Positions 8,295 to 17,782 are shown, numbered from the stretch's first letter. The stretch: 64,000 nt of DNA from Butyrivibrio fibrisolvens (GCF_037113525.1 NZ_CP146963.1:4030001-4094000), one strand, 5' to 3'. Program-made: numbers and translations. The notes: generated from the sequence alone by a model not told the origin.

Positions 8295-8336
8295 AAAAAA
8301 TCCGGACGCACTCATACATAATGAATACATCCGGAT
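8295..8336 (-). terminator. Rho-independent terminator of the block 1 operon
   Basis: Reading leftward, ATCCGGA ... TCCGGAT form the stem base with a smaller inner TTCAT/ATGA pairing, followed directly by TTTTTT (complement of 8295-8300). It lies 10 nt beyond the stop of the kinase/nucleotidyltransferase gene. Confidence 0.85.
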
Positions 8337-8345
8337 AATAATGAT

Positions 8346-10277
8346 TTATATTTTATTATATGTACTTATTGTCTTTACATACTCTTCAGGAAGTCCGACA
8401 TCATAGGACTTACCATCAACTACGAAGCCAACCATTCCAACATCATTTCTTGTCTGTTCAAGGGCTGTTGTAAGCTGGATCTCGCCACTTTCGAGGACGT
8501 TGTTTTTGATATTCTTCTCAAGATTATCAAATACTTCCTTGGTAAGGATATACTGTCCAAAGACTGCGTAGTAGTTCTCATCACAGTTTTTAGTAGGAAC
8601 ATTCAGATATTCCTTAGCGTAATCCACTGTTGGCTTTTCTTTGATCTCGTCGAGTTTCAGAAGCCTTTGCTCACTATTTTCCCACTGTCCGTGCATTATT
8701 CCGTAGTGGACGACATCTTCGGGGTCAACTGTGTGCATACTGATCATTGGAAGTCCGCAGTTCTCGTAGGCATCTATCATCTGCTGCATACAGTTAAGTG
8801 ATGTGTTTGATCTGTAGATCATATCGCCAAGGAGAAGGAGTACGGGCTCATCGCCTGTGAATTCTCTGCACTGATATACTGCATGGCCGAAGCCTTTTCT
8901 TTCCTTCTGGTATACGTATGTGATCCTGTTGGCAAGGCTCATAAGAAGGTTTTGGTACTGTTTCTTCTCATCCGAGAGCTTATCATAGTTTTCTGATGAG
9001 AGTCTGGCAAAAAACATATCGTATAAAGGTCTTTCTTCTTCGCCGATGACAAGACAGATATCTTCTATATCAGCTTCAACAAGCTGTTCAAGCAGGATAA
9101 GAAGAACAGGCTTTAATATTCCATCCGTATCAAGGATTGGGAAAAAGTCTTTCTTGATAGCCTTGGTTGTAGGGAAGAGCCTTGTCCCAAAACCTGCCAC
9201 AGGGATGATTGCTTTACGAACAGCCTTCTTAGGTCTAAGAGTAAGAGGGAATCCGTCCATATGCTTTACATCTTTAAGATATTCTATTATGGCCTTCTGG
9301 CTTTCCTCATCCTTGGCAAGAAACTGAACTGTTCCATCACCCTGAGAACCTACGCCCTTAGAGCCGTATGAAAGACTATTTAATGTCTCATCCTTTAATA
9401 CCTCGTGAAGAACAGGCGCTGTAAGCTGGTCGGGACATGCCTTGGCAACCTTTGTATCAAAGTTATTCTGGAAATCGATCATGACCTGGCCGAGAGCTTT
9501 GGCATCGCCCTTTTCAATCGCGTCACAGGCTTTTTCAATGTAGAAGACATTATCTTTACCAAGAGCCTGCTGAACGTCTTTTTCTATCTCATTCTGGGCA
9601 AAAGGGAAGCACTTGTTGAGATCCGCGAGAATCTTTACTGTGTCCTTGCCGGCATTCAGATTGGCAACCACGAAGTACAGCGGCGTCTTAACAGTAAGAG
9701 TCTTAACGCTGACTTCTGTTCCGTCAAAAAACATTCTGACAGGATTAACGCCATATGCACACGCCTGATCAAGTCGGCCGCATCTGGACGGGGTGCGCTG
9801 CTCGCCGTTGTATGCAACTCTCATCTCGCCCATGGTATTGAGGTGGAGATTGTACATCCTATTGAAAGCTCTTGCTACTAAAACGCAGATAGCGGCGCTG
9901 CTTGAAAGGCCGCTCTTAATGGGAAGATCCATTCTGGTTATTGTGATCTTGAGACCTTCAACGTGATAATTCTCATTGATATATGATGCAACACCGGCTA
10001 CATAAGAAAAGAATCCGCCCTTATAAGCAACCTCAAGAAGCTTATCGGTATCCATCTCGCAGCAAAGAGATTCTCCGTGATACATTGCAAGGGGACTTTC
10101 AACGATGAAATGGTCAGCCTTTTCTACTGTTGCGTATATTCCCTGCTCGATACCGGTTACTATTGCTTGACCAGGTACGATATCAGAATTGGTCATTCTG
10201 TGTATTCCGGCCCAGTCACTGTGTTCACCAATGATACACAGACGTCCAGGGACGAATAAATCGAATTTATTTTTCAT
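8346..10277 (-). CDS. Fused GHMP sugar kinase / GalU-like nucleotidyltransferase
   Basis: A 643-residue two-domain protein. Residues ~1-350 are a GHMP kinase of galactokinase type: GRLCIIGEHSDWAG (11-24), GLSSSAA (123-129), CGRLDQACAYG with a candidate catalytic Asp170, and GSKGVGSQGDG (306-315). Residues ~354-643 are a nucleotidyltransferase with a GalU-like start, AGFGTRLFPTTKAIKKDFFP (361-380), and a full-length family core. Together they could phosphorylate a free sugar at C1 and then make its NDP-sugar in one polypeptide, a salvage step. The sugar and nucleotide are not readable. AAGGTGG lies 5 nt before the ATG. It is the last gene of the block 1 operon. Confidence 0.9.
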   Translation of the reverse strand: MKNKFDLFVPGRLCIIGEHSDWAGIHRMTNSDIVPGQAIVTGIEQGIYATVEKADHFIVESPLAMYHGESLCCEMDTDKLLEVAYKGGFFSYVAGVASYINENYHVEGLKITITRMDLPIKSGLSSSAAICVLVARAFNRMYNLHLNTMGEMRVAYNGEQRTPSRCGRLDQACAYGVNPVRMFFDGTEVSVKTLTVKTPLYFVVANLNAGKDTVKILADLNKCFPFAQNEIEKDVQQALGKDNVFYIEKACDAIEKGDAKALGQVMIDFQNNFDTKVAKACPDQLTAPVLHEVLKDETLNSLSYGSKGVGSQGDGTVQFLAKDEESQKAIIEYLKDVKHMDGFPLTLRPKKAVRKAIIPVAGFGTRLFPTTKAIKKDFFPILDTDGILKPVLLILLEQLVEADIEDICLVIGEEERPLYDMFFARLSSENYDKLSDEKKQYQNLLMSLANRITYVYQKERKGFGHAVYQCREFTGDEPVLLLLGDMIYRSNTSLNCMQQMIDAYENCGLPMISMHTVDPEDVVHYGIMHGQWENSEQRLLKLDEIKEKPTVDYAKEYLNVPTKNCDENYYAVFGQYILTKEVFDNLEKNIKNNVLESGEIQLTTALEQTRNDVGMVGFVVDGKSYDVGLPEEYVKTISTYNKI

Positions 10278-10294
10278 ATAACCACCTTTATTTT

Positions 10295-11386
10295 CTATTT
10301 TGCTTTAAGACAGGCAAGCACTGCTCCCTGTCCCCAGGCATTTGTGCCATAGACCTGTCTATGTACAGCGAGGTCTTCGCACGGGCTTAAGGAATCTATA
10401 ACCTTGCCGCTGCTTTCTGTAAGATACAATAATGCCTTATCCAGCTTATCAAGAACATCTTCTGATTCTACCAAACCATCTGTCATAACAGAACCTATTT
10501 TCTTAATGCTCCATCCTATCATCCCTGTTGCAGATGAATCAACATGACCTTCCATGCAGGGAAGATCCCAGGCAATAGCTCCATCGCTTCTTTGATAAGA
10601 TATAGCTGTTTCTACAAGCTCTTTAGCCCATTCCATGATAGTTTGTCTGTGCTCATGATCTTCAGGAAGATACATGGCACAACCTGCAACTCCCATCAAA
10701 ATCCAGCCGACAGCGCGTCCCCAGCCCAATATTCCAAGCTTACCTTTTGTAAGGCTGTATGCATGATAGGGAAGATGTGTTTTTGAGTCGCATCCGTTTT
10801 TTCTAAAATTTATAAGCTGAAGAGCCGCCAGATCAAAAGCCTCCCTAGCTTCATCTTCAACATCAAGACCTTTTAAAACAGATCCATAATATGACAGAAA
10901 AAGAGCTGTCATACCAACTCCATCTGCAAGGATAAAATCATCTCGTCCTGAAACATTATAAATGATCGATCTTTCACTATCCTTGGCTGTATCTTTTAGA
11001 AAAGAAAAAATCCTATGAGCTGAATCAAGGTACTTACCATCAGCAGTAATCTCATACATTCGCAGTAGAGAAAAACCTGCAAGTGCATCGTCTACAAAAC
11101 GAACTCGTCCACCTTGCCTTGATGTCCACAGGGCATGATATTCTTCAACCGCTTCTATGCAGGATTCTTTTCTGACACTTGCATTTAGCTGATCATCTCT
11201 GATCTCAGTAAGTCCCAGAAGGAGCATACCTGCAGGCCAAAAGATCATATCTTTAGGGTCTGCTGCCCTTCCCATGAGCTTTTTAGCCAGATTTTTGCAC
11301 CTTTGTTTTAAAGACTTTTTATTAATATTCTTTAGCTGGGTAATAGTTTCTTTTTCAACAGCTATAGTCTTATCCGGATTTTGCAT
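10295..11386 (-). CDS. GH88/GH105-like (alpha/alpha)6-barrel protein
   Basis: A 363-residue protein without signal peptide or membrane segments. Motifs resemble unsaturated glycuronyl/rhamnogalacturonyl hydrolases: VDDALAG (Asp99/Asp100), LADGVGMTALFLSYY, GWGRAVGW (221-228), DSSATGMIGW and the terminal NAWGQGAVL. The family hydrolyses the unsaturated uronic acid left by polysaccharide lyases; the sequence implies a cytoplasmic enzyme. It lies 17 nt upstream of the kinase/nucleotidyltransferase gene, so a role in recycling a uronate-containing glycan, or in trimming an intermediate, is an inference. The start has AAAGGA about 7 nt upstream. Confidence 0.75.
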   Translation of the reverse strand: MQNPDKTIAVEKETITQLKNINKKSLKQRCKNLAKKLMGRAADPKDMIFWPAGMLLLGLTEIRDDQLNASVRKESCIEAVEEYHALWTSRQGGRVRFVDDALAGFSLLRMYEITADGKYLDSAHRIFSFLKDTAKDSERSIIYNVSGRDDFILADGVGMTALFLSYYGSVLKGLDVEDEAREAFDLAALQLINFRKNGCDSKTHLPYHAYSLTKGKLGILGWGRAVGWILMGVAGCAMYLPEDHEHRQTIMEWAKELVETAISYQRSDGAIAWDLPCMEGHVDSSATGMIGWSIKKIGSVMTDGLVESEDVLDKLDKALLYLTESSGKVIDSLSPCEDLAVHRQVYGTNAWGQGAVLACLKAK

Positions 11387-11449
11387 AATATGTCCTTTAA
11401 TACTGTCATAAAATACTAAATATAAATCTTAAGAATAGTACCTGTTCTA

Positions 11450-12514
11450 TTACGCACCTAAAACCTTCTGCAGACCAAAAACAAGCCTGGCAAATCCTAT
11501 ATTAAGTGCTGTCGGGCCCTGTAATATCGGGATCATAAGTTTATTAGCCCTATCACATATTTCGTCCGGATAATCAGCTAATAACCTTGCCGTATCCTCG
11601 ATCCGGCATAATTCTCTGATCCTTTTATCTGATTCCGCAGCATCTTTTAAGGGTCTTCGAAGTTCTGACTTTACCACCAGAAAAAAAAGATACAGGAATT
11701 CATATCTTGCCTTTTCCATTGCATGAGGAACCTTCTTAGCCAGCAAAATCTCGCCAAGCTTATCACGAAGCCTTACGCAATTATCATACAAGCCCGGATC
11801 ATAACTATGAACCAGAGATGTATAATGAAAAACATAATGGTAAAAAAATGAATCCTGCATTACAAAAATACGCTTTGCGTCAAGCAGAATCGGAGTGATC
11901 ATGTTAACATCATCTCCCATTCTAATAGAGACATCTACAAAATGAAGATTATTTCTGACAAGCTGCGCCGAGTAAAGTTTAAAACATCTGGACAGGAAAA
12001 TAGGTCTTCTCTCATGCCCCACCAGTTCCTTCTTTAACTCTTTCTCCAGGCGCTCTCCTACATATTCTCCAGGCTCTGCCGGCATCCTTACAGGAGTAGC
12101 ATGAACTGAGATATTACCGCGCTTATCTGATTTTTCCTTATCGATAATATAATTACTACAGATGACTTCGGCATCACTTCCTGTTAAATGCACCACCATT
12201 TTTTCAATCATATCAGGCTCGATCCAGTCATCGCCATCCACAAACATGATGTATTCACCGCAGGCATACTCTACGCCCTTGATAGCCGCGGAAGAAGGGC
12301 CTCCGTTTTCTTTATGAACAGCAATAACTTTTGAACTTCTGATATGAGCTGAATCAATGATCTTGCCTGATCCATCCGGTGATCCGTCATCAACAAGAAT
12401 AACTTCAAAGTTACGATAGCTCTGAGCCAGCATACTGTCTATGCATTTCTGAATGACATCTTCTGCCTTATATACCGGAACAATGATACTAATCTTAGGT
12501 TCATAAGTGCCCAT
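11450..12514 (-). CDS. Glycosyltransferase family 2
   Basis: A 354-residue GT2 enzyme. The GT-A domain is visible in residues ~1-120: SIIVPVYKAEDVIQKCIDSM, VILVDDGSPDGSG and the metal-binding FVDGDDW. The C-terminal ~200 residues are helical and lack clear membrane segments, so this is a cytoplasmic, probably membrane-associated transferase adding one sugar from an NDP-sugar to a lipid-linked glycan. It lies 6 nt downstream of the next GT2 gene in the same leftward operon. Donor and acceptor are unknown. Confidence 0.9.
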   Translation of the reverse strand: MGTYEPKISIIVPVYKAEDVIQKCIDSMLAQSYRNFEVILVDDGSPDGSGKIIDSAHIRSSKVIAVHKENGGPSSAAIKGVEYACGEYIMFVDGDDWIEPDMIEKMVVHLTGSDAEVICSNYIIDKEKSDKRGNISVHATPVRMPAEPGEYVGERLEKELKKELVGHERRPIFLSRCFKLYSAQLVRNNLHFVDVSIRMGDDVNMITPILLDAKRIFVMQDSFFYHYVFHYTSLVHSYDPGLYDNCVRLRDKLGEILLAKKVPHAMEKARYEFLYLFFLVVKSELRRPLKDAAESDKRIRELCRIEDTARLLADYPDEICDRANKLMIPILQGPTALNIGFARLVFGLQKVLGA

Positions 12515-12520
12515 ATAATA

Positions 12521-13507
12521 TCATCCTTTGTAATGTCTTTCGTAGGGTTCCCACGTCTTCTCGCTTATTATGTACCTTGGTCTGTGCTTACTCTCCATAT
12601 AGATCTTGCCTATATAGGTACCGATAACACCGATGGAAATAAGCTGTATACCGCCAAGGAATAAGATCATACATACAGTTGATGCCCATCCGGGGAATCC
12701 GTCGCCGCTTAAAGCAACAACGATCGCCCATATTATTCCTATAAAACCTATAAAGCTTACAATACTGCCGATTCCTGTAATTATGGAAATAGGCTTAATG
12801 GACAAAGATGTTATTCCATCAAAAGCAAGATGAAGCATCTTGGTCAGTGGATAATGGCTGGAACCGGCTATACGTTCATGTCTTTCATAATATACAGTCG
12901 CTGATCTGAAGCCAACAAGCGGAACCATTCCTCTAAGGTAGATATTAACTTCGTGAAAATCAGCAAATTCATTAAGAACACGAGAGCTTAAAAGTCTGTA
13001 ATCCGCGTGATTGTAGACAACCTCTGCTCCCATCCAATTAAGGATTTTATAAAAAGATTCTGCTGTGAATTTTTTGAAAAAAGTATCAGTATCACGGCTT
13101 GAACGAACGCCATATACAACCTCAGCTCCGTCAAGATATGCTGCCACCATCTTATCCATTGCAGTGATATCATCCTGACCATCGCAATCGATGGAAATAG
13201 TAATATCACAAACATCTTTAGCTTCCATAAGACCTGCAAGAACAGCATTCTGATGTCCTCTGTTGCGGCTTTGTGAAATGCCTATATAATGCTCATCAGA
13301 CTTGGCAAGGTCTTCTATAAGTTCCCAGGTTCTGTCTTTAGATCCGTCATTAACAAATAAAATACGGCTCTTATCCGAAATCATTCCGGATGAAGCCATT
13401 TCTTTTATCCTTTGCAGAAAAAGAGGTGCTGTTACCGGCAGAACCTCTTCTTCGTTATAGCATGGAATTACGATCCAAAGGATCGGCTTTCCTATATTTT
13501 CAGACAT
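12521..13507 (-). CDS. GtrB/DPM1-like polyprenyl-phosphate glycosyltransferase
   Basis: A 328-residue GT2 enzyme with two C-terminal membrane helices (~235-262 and ~270-300), the layout of GtrB-type enzymes that move a sugar from an NDP-sugar to polyprenyl phosphate. The catalytic half shows WIVIPCYNEEEVLP, FVNDGSKDRTW and SIDCDGQDD. Such enzymes supply the sugar-lipid used outside the membrane by GT-C transferases, several of which are encoded further right. GGGAG precedes the ATG by 6 nt. Between this gene and the carrier-protein gene are 19 nt. Confidence 0.9.
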   Translation of the reverse strand: MSENIGKPILWIVIPCYNEEEVLPVTAPLFLQRIKEMASSGMISDKSRILFVNDGSKDRTWELIEDLAKSDEHYIGISQSRNRGHQNAVLAGLMEAKDVCDITISIDCDGQDDITAMDKMVAAYLDGAEVVYGVRSSRDTDTFFKKFTAESFYKILNWMGAEVVYNHADYRLLSSRVLNEFADFHEVNIYLRGMVPLVGFRSATVYYERHERIAGSSHYPLTKMLHLAFDGITSLSIKPISIITGIGSIVSFIGFIGIIWAIVVALSGDGFPGWASTVCMILFLGGIQLISIGVIGTYIGKIYMESKHRPRYIISEKTWEPYERHYKG

Positions 13508-13526
13508 ATTATTCTCCCAAAATCAC

Positions 13527-13760
13527 TCAGTCCTCGTCCTGAAGTCTTTCAACCATAGCCCAAAGTGACTTAGCACTATTAAAGTTATCAGGAACAATCT
13601 CAGATGCAGGTATGCTTATATCATACTCTTCGTTAAGCGCACTGATAATCTGCAGAATATCAAAAGAATCAAGGATTCCGTCATCAATGAGTGCTGTCTC
13701 ATTTTCGAAATCCACATCTTCTTTTATCTCACTTAAAATACTAATAAAATTCTCATCCAT
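13527..13760 (-). CDS. DltC-like acyl/peptidyl carrier protein
   Basis: A 77-residue acidic helical protein. Ser32 in GILDSFDIL is the expected 4'-phosphopantetheine site; the LDSF form is typical of DltC rather than of fatty-acid ACP (DSL). The segment IPASEIVPDNFNSAKSL also matches DltC. It would carry an amino acid or acyl group as a thioester between the adenylating enzyme and the membrane transferase. ATG (13760) follows AGGAG by 8 nt; a GTG one codon earlier is also possible. It lies 18 nt after the decarboxylase gene. Confidence 0.9.
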   Translation of the reverse strand: MDENFISILSEIKEDVDFENETALIDDGILDSFDILQIISALNEEYDISIPASEIVPDNFNSAKSLWAMVERLQDED

Positions 13761-13778
13761 CACAAAAACTCCTTTTAA

Positions 13779-15050
13779 CTAATGATTTAGTACTGAGGTA
13801 TCTTTAAAGTCTCTAACGACCTTTACCTTACCATTTTCATAAATAAGAACCTTAGGCATAGTCCTACTCAAAAACAGATATAGTCCCTCTGTGATCGAAT
13901 ATGCTCCAATATTCTCAAATGCAAGTATATCACCAATCTTAAGATTCGTGAATGAAACCTTTCTGACAAGAACGTCAGCAGTTGTACAAAGGCTTCCGCA
14001 AAGGGCGTAATCCGCTGTTCCTTCAACCGTACCATAAACAGCCTGACCATCGCCTTCTATGTGCCTCATGATCGGAATCTTCATACCCATGACCTGACCA
14101 AAATAGGTAATGTGATTGATTCCACCATCAATTATACAATAATTGGTGCCTTTATTGGATTTGATATCCATTACTTTTGATATATATATACCGCAGGTTG
14201 ATGTGAAAAATCTTCCCATCTCAATTGTAAGATCGCACCACCTGGATACTTCCGTAAGCGTTGGTGCCAGATCTTTAAGTGGTAAAAGAGTATCTTCGAA
14301 ATCTTCACCTTCGAAATACGGAACAGGAAGTCCCGGGCCATACTCAAGTTTTCTAAGCGGGAGACTGTATTTAACACGAAGCTCTTCAATGAAAACATGA
14401 AGTTCTTCCAGTTCTTCTATCTGCTGTTTGAGCTTTTTCCTCTGTGTTCCAGCAAAGTAGTGAATACCGACAAATTCAAGATTCGGGTAATCATCTTGAT
14501 GATCCAGAATATAACAAATATCCTCTCTGGACATACCAAACTGGCTACCGGCATTTAACCTAAGTAGTACAGGAACTTTGAAACCATCTGAAAAAAAATC
14601 ATCAGAACCACTGGCCATTTTCTCTTCTTTCAGATAATCATCGTTAGATTCGCAAATTAGTCCACATTCTTTAATTTCCCAAGCCGCTTCCTGCAATAAA
14701 TTAGCATGTAATACAGATTCTGCTGTATAAATACCTGCTTTTGCCTTAAAGGCATCTATTATCGATTCTTTGGTCTTATTGACGCCCGAATATACAATCT
14801 TGTCGCCATCTATCTTCTCTGCTACGCATATATCCAGCTCTCCCGGGCTACATACTTCAAGCTTGTCCACAACCTCAGACATAGCTTTTGTAAGAAAAGG
14901 ATTGGCTTTCATCGCATAACAAAGACCGATGTTATCTCCGACTATCTGTCTGATGTCTGCTACACGCTTTTTAAGATCATCAATATTAAAGATATATGAT
15001 GGAGTTGCATATTCATCAGCTATTTTCTTAAACTCTTCATTATCTATCAT
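13779..15050 (-). CDS. Fold-type III PLP-dependent decarboxylase
   Basis: A 423-residue member of the diaminopimelate/ornithine decarboxylase-like family. The PLP lysine is Lys48 in CYAMKANP; other landmarks are EVCSPGELD, GIHYFAGTQ, EMGRFF and the C-terminal GSLCTTADVLV and FENIGAYSIT. The GSLCTTADVL motif differs from the CESGD box of true diaminopimelate decarboxylase. This, and position between a ligase and a carrier protein, resemble BtrK (decarboxylates glutamyl bound to a carrier in butirosin synthesis) and the decarboxylase of exosortase-linked EPS loci. It therefore probably acts on a carrier-bound amino acid; the substrate is inferred, not seen. AGAGGG precedes the ATG. Confidence 0.9.
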   Translation of the reverse strand: MIDNEEFKKIADEYATPSYIFNIDDLKKRVADIRQIVGDNIGLCYAMKANPFLTKAMSEVVDKLEVCSPGELDICVAEKIDGDKIVYSGVNKTKESIIDAFKAKAGIYTAESVLHANLLQEAAWEIKECGLICESNDDYLKEEKMASGSDDFFSDGFKVPVLLRLNAGSQFGMSREDICYILDHQDDYPNLEFVGIHYFAGTQRKKLKQQIEELEELHVFIEELRVKYSLPLRKLEYGPGLPVPYFEGEDFEDTLLPLKDLAPTLTEVSRWCDLTIEMGRFFTSTCGIYISKVMDIKSNKGTNYCIIDGGINHITYFGQVMGMKIPIMRHIEGDGQAVYGTVEGTADYALCGSLCTTADVLVRKVSFTNLKIGDILAFENIGAYSITEGLYLFLSRTMPKVLIYENGKVKVVRDFKDTSVLNH

Positions 15051-15106
15051 ATAACCCTCTCTATCTACTTAAGTACCTTTTATGTTGTCTACAAAAGCAG
15101 TGCTCT

Positions 15107-16699
15107 TCACTGAGCAGTATATTGCGAGTTTAGTACTGTCCTATCTATCTTACCATTTTTATTAAGCGGCATCTCTTCAAGTACCACAACCTTGTTAGGA
15201 ACCATGAACTGAGGCACTATTTCCCTTAAAGCCGATGTTATCTCTCTTCCATCCAAAGATCCTGTAACGCATAAGATCAGCTTCTTTTTCTTAAAATCAT
15301 ATAGGCAGCACGCTCTTGTTACGCCATCTATGCTTGTGGCTGCATTTTCAATTTCTCCAAGCTCTATGCGCTGACCGAGGTGCTTGATCTGGAAGTCTTT
15401 TCTTGAAACATAGATAAGATCACCGTTCTCATCATACTTACCGATATCTCCGGTCCTGTATATACGCTCTGGATAAGCTGTATTAAGCGGGTTCTGGACA
15501 AAAGACTCTGCTGTCTTTTCAGGATTCTTGTAATAGCCTACAGCAACGCAGGTTCCTCCTACGCATATCTCTCCCATAGTTCCTACACTAGTCTCATCGA
15601 CAAGATTATCTTCATCATCTAACAGAAATACCTTCTCGTTAGGAAAAGCCTTACCTGCAGGAAGTGTCTCTGAATCTCCAAGTATCTTTCCTTTAGGAAG
15701 CCTGTAGTAGGTACAGTTACATGTAATCTCCGTTGGTCCGTAAAGATTAATGTACTCAGCATCCGGGATATATTTCTGCCAGGTATTAAGGTGCTTTGAA
15801 GGCATAACTTCTCCTGAAAACATGATCATACGTATATTCTCAGGAACCTTGTAACCAAGTCCATTCATAATGGATACAAAGCACATGGCACTAACCGCCC
15901 ATACAAGAACAGTAACCTTGTTATCTACAAGATAATCCATAAGAGTTGTAGGTGCGCTGAAATAAGCACGGGGGATGATCTGAAGTCTTGCTCCGACTTT
16001 GAGGCAGCTGTATATATCTTTTACAGATACGTCAAAATCAAAGGGAGCCTGATTGCCCATAGTATCATCTGAATTAATTCCAAAAATATCTGTGAAGCAG
16101 TCAATAAAATCGATCACACTGCGGTGATTGACCATAACGCCTTTTGGAACACCTGTAGATCCGCTTGTAAAATTGACATATAAGGGATCCGTGTCAAGGG
16201 CTTCAAGCATTCTTTCCTTAACTTCGAAGCCAACATCAGTAGCGTCAAAAAGAACTTCATTATTCTTACCAGCATTATTTTCGATATCAGAACTCTCACT
16301 TTCTTTAAAAGTTAAAAGTTCTTCTATTGTCACTACCTTGAATTTATCAGAATAAACTTCTGCCTTATCCTTAAAGTTCTCATCTGTTATTATCACATCC
16401 GGTTCAAGGATCTCAAGCATCTTGTCTATTCTCGCCTGAGGCGCTCTGACATCTATAAAACTATAGAAGCCACGAATCATGGCAGTTCCCATCATGCCAC
16501 AAAGACCATCGGCGCTCTTCTCCATGTAGAAAGCAACTGCATGGCAAGGCTTTACATAAGGCAGAAGCTTTGCCGCAACATTCTTTGAATAGTTCAAGAG
16601 CTCTGTATATGTGTATTCCTTATCTGGATCAGATACCGCAACGGCATCAGGTCTTTCTTTAGTACTATTTAACAGCCAATCAATTATTGATCTTTGCAT
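15107..16699 (-). CDS. DltA-like amino acid adenylating enzyme
   Basis: A 530-residue stand-alone adenylation enzyme. Core motifs are present: TSGSTGVPKG (178-187), APFDFDVSVKD resembling the DltA A4 motif, NLYGPTEITCNC, YRTGDIGKYDENGDL, and the C-terminal NKNGKIDR with catalytic Lys517. It should activate an amino acid as the adenylate and load it on the carrier protein encoded two genes downstream. DltA uses D-alanine; whether this enzyme does so is unclear, because the pocket residues cannot be assigned without alignment. It ends 57 nt before the decarboxylase gene. AGGAGAT precedes the ATG. Confidence 0.92.
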   Translation of the reverse strand: MQRSIIDWLLNSTKERPDAVAVSDPDKEYTYTELLNYSKNVAAKLLPYVKPCHAVAFYMEKSADGLCGMMGTAMIRGFYSFIDVRAPQARIDKMLEILEPDVIITDENFKDKAEVYSDKFKVVTIEELLTFKESESSDIENNAGKNNEVLFDATDVGFEVKERMLEALDTDPLYVNFTSGSTGVPKGVMVNHRSVIDFIDCFTDIFGINSDDTMGNQAPFDFDVSVKDIYSCLKVGARLQIIPRAYFSAPTTLMDYLVDNKVTVLVWAVSAMCFVSIMNGLGYKVPENIRMIMFSGEVMPSKHLNTWQKYIPDAEYINLYGPTEITCNCTYYRLPKGKILGDSETLPAGKAFPNEKVFLLDDEDNLVDETSVGTMGEICVGGTCVAVGYYKNPEKTAESFVQNPLNTAYPERIYRTGDIGKYDENGDLIYVSRKDFQIKHLGQRIELGEIENAATSIDGVTRACCLYDFKKKKLILCVTGSLDGREITSALREIVPQFMVPNKVVVLEEMPLNKNGKIDRTVLNSQYTAQ

Positions 16700-16744
16700 C
16701 GTTTATCTCCTGCAATTTCATTATACTCACAAACTAAATGGTCC

Positions 16745-17782
16745 TTACAGATCGAATAACCCTTCTTTACTATCTTTATCAAGCTTCATAAAATCAGCAA
16801 ACATCTTTGAAAACTTATCAGCTCCCTGCGTATTAAAATGTCCCTGATCCTTAAATTCCGTAAGTTCCCAGCTATAGTAAGATTCATCTATAAGATTAAA
16901 GTCATAATAATCGAATCCATACTGTCCGAACAAATCTCTCAGCTCTTCATAAACCGCGAAATAACTTTCCTTAGTATGCTGAGATATAAACGTCGGATAC
17001 GGAACTTCAACAGGATAAAGCATTATACCATTATCATAGCAGTACTTACAGATCTTATTCAGAATAGCCCTGTTCTCTTTGGTTATCTCAAGAACAGGAA
17101 GATCTCTTCCCCAGGCATAAGTATCAGCCTCTTCAACAGTAGTGTATACCAAGGACTGATCACATATCTCATCAGATGGTTCATATCCTGATTCAAGTCT
17201 GTGGCCATCAGTATCTTCAATAACTCCTGAAATCTTCTGTCTGACATTCAAAGGAATGTTAGTACTTCTGTTGTATACCCATGGAAAAAAGAAGTTGATC
17301 GAAGACGGCTTTGTAATAAAGGCAGGGGATGTAATAAATTCGGCCGAAGTCACAAAAGCCTTAACCGGTCCCTGCTTCCTTGTATAAGCACTTACAAAAC
17401 TTGCATCAGCTCTGAAATTATCCGACCTGTCCTGCATCAGCATATCTCTGTCTACAGAAAAAACAATCTTATCGATTCCCTGTGCATGAGCCTCTTTAAT
17501 GGCAATAAGCGAATTTTCAAAAGACTGCATATTGGTTCCCATATTGAAAGAAACAATGCCAAGTTCTGCATCTATAACATCAGGGTTAAAAGCACATTCA
17601 CACTGAGAAGTCCCAAGATATACCATTTCGACTTGCTGGCTACTAGTCTTATCATAAAAGTATGTCCACATCTCGGTACTGGAACCCATGTACGGTTCAA
17701 GTAAAAAGCACAGCAGGTTATTAATCAAAACAAATGCAATAATAACCGCAGCACATGCTGCAAGCTTCTTAGAAATTCGCAT
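16745..17782 (-). CDS. DltD/AlgJ-like exported SGNH protein
   Basis: A 345-residue protein with one N-terminal membrane anchor (~8-28) and an extracellular SGNH-type domain. The nucleophile block is YLGTSQCECAF (Ser59) and the Asp/His pair is DQGH (Asp312, His315), as in DltD and alginate acetylation proteins that work with MBOAT transferases. The start overlaps the MBOAT stop by 14 nt and its AGGAGG lies inside the MBOAT gene, so the two proteins are probably made together. The likely role is to pass an acyl or aminoacyl group, delivered across the membrane by the MBOAT protein, to a wall polymer. Confidence 0.88.
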   Translation of the reverse strand: MRISKKLAACAAVIIAFVLINNLLCFLLEPYMGSSTEMWTYFYDKTSSQQVEMVYLGTSQCECAFNPDVIDAELGIVSFNMGTNMQSFENSLIAIKEAHAQGIDKIVFSVDRDMLMQDRSDNFRADASFVSAYTRKQGPVKAFVTSAEFITSPAFITKPSSINFFFPWVYNRSTNIPLNVRQKISGVIEDTDGHRLESGYEPSDEICDQSLVYTTVEEADTYAWGRDLPVLEITKENRAILNKICKYCYDNGIMLYPVEVPYPTFISQHTKESYFAVYEELRDLFGQYGFDYYDFNLIDESYYSWELTEFKDQGHFNTQGADKFSKMFADFMKLDKDSKEGLFDL

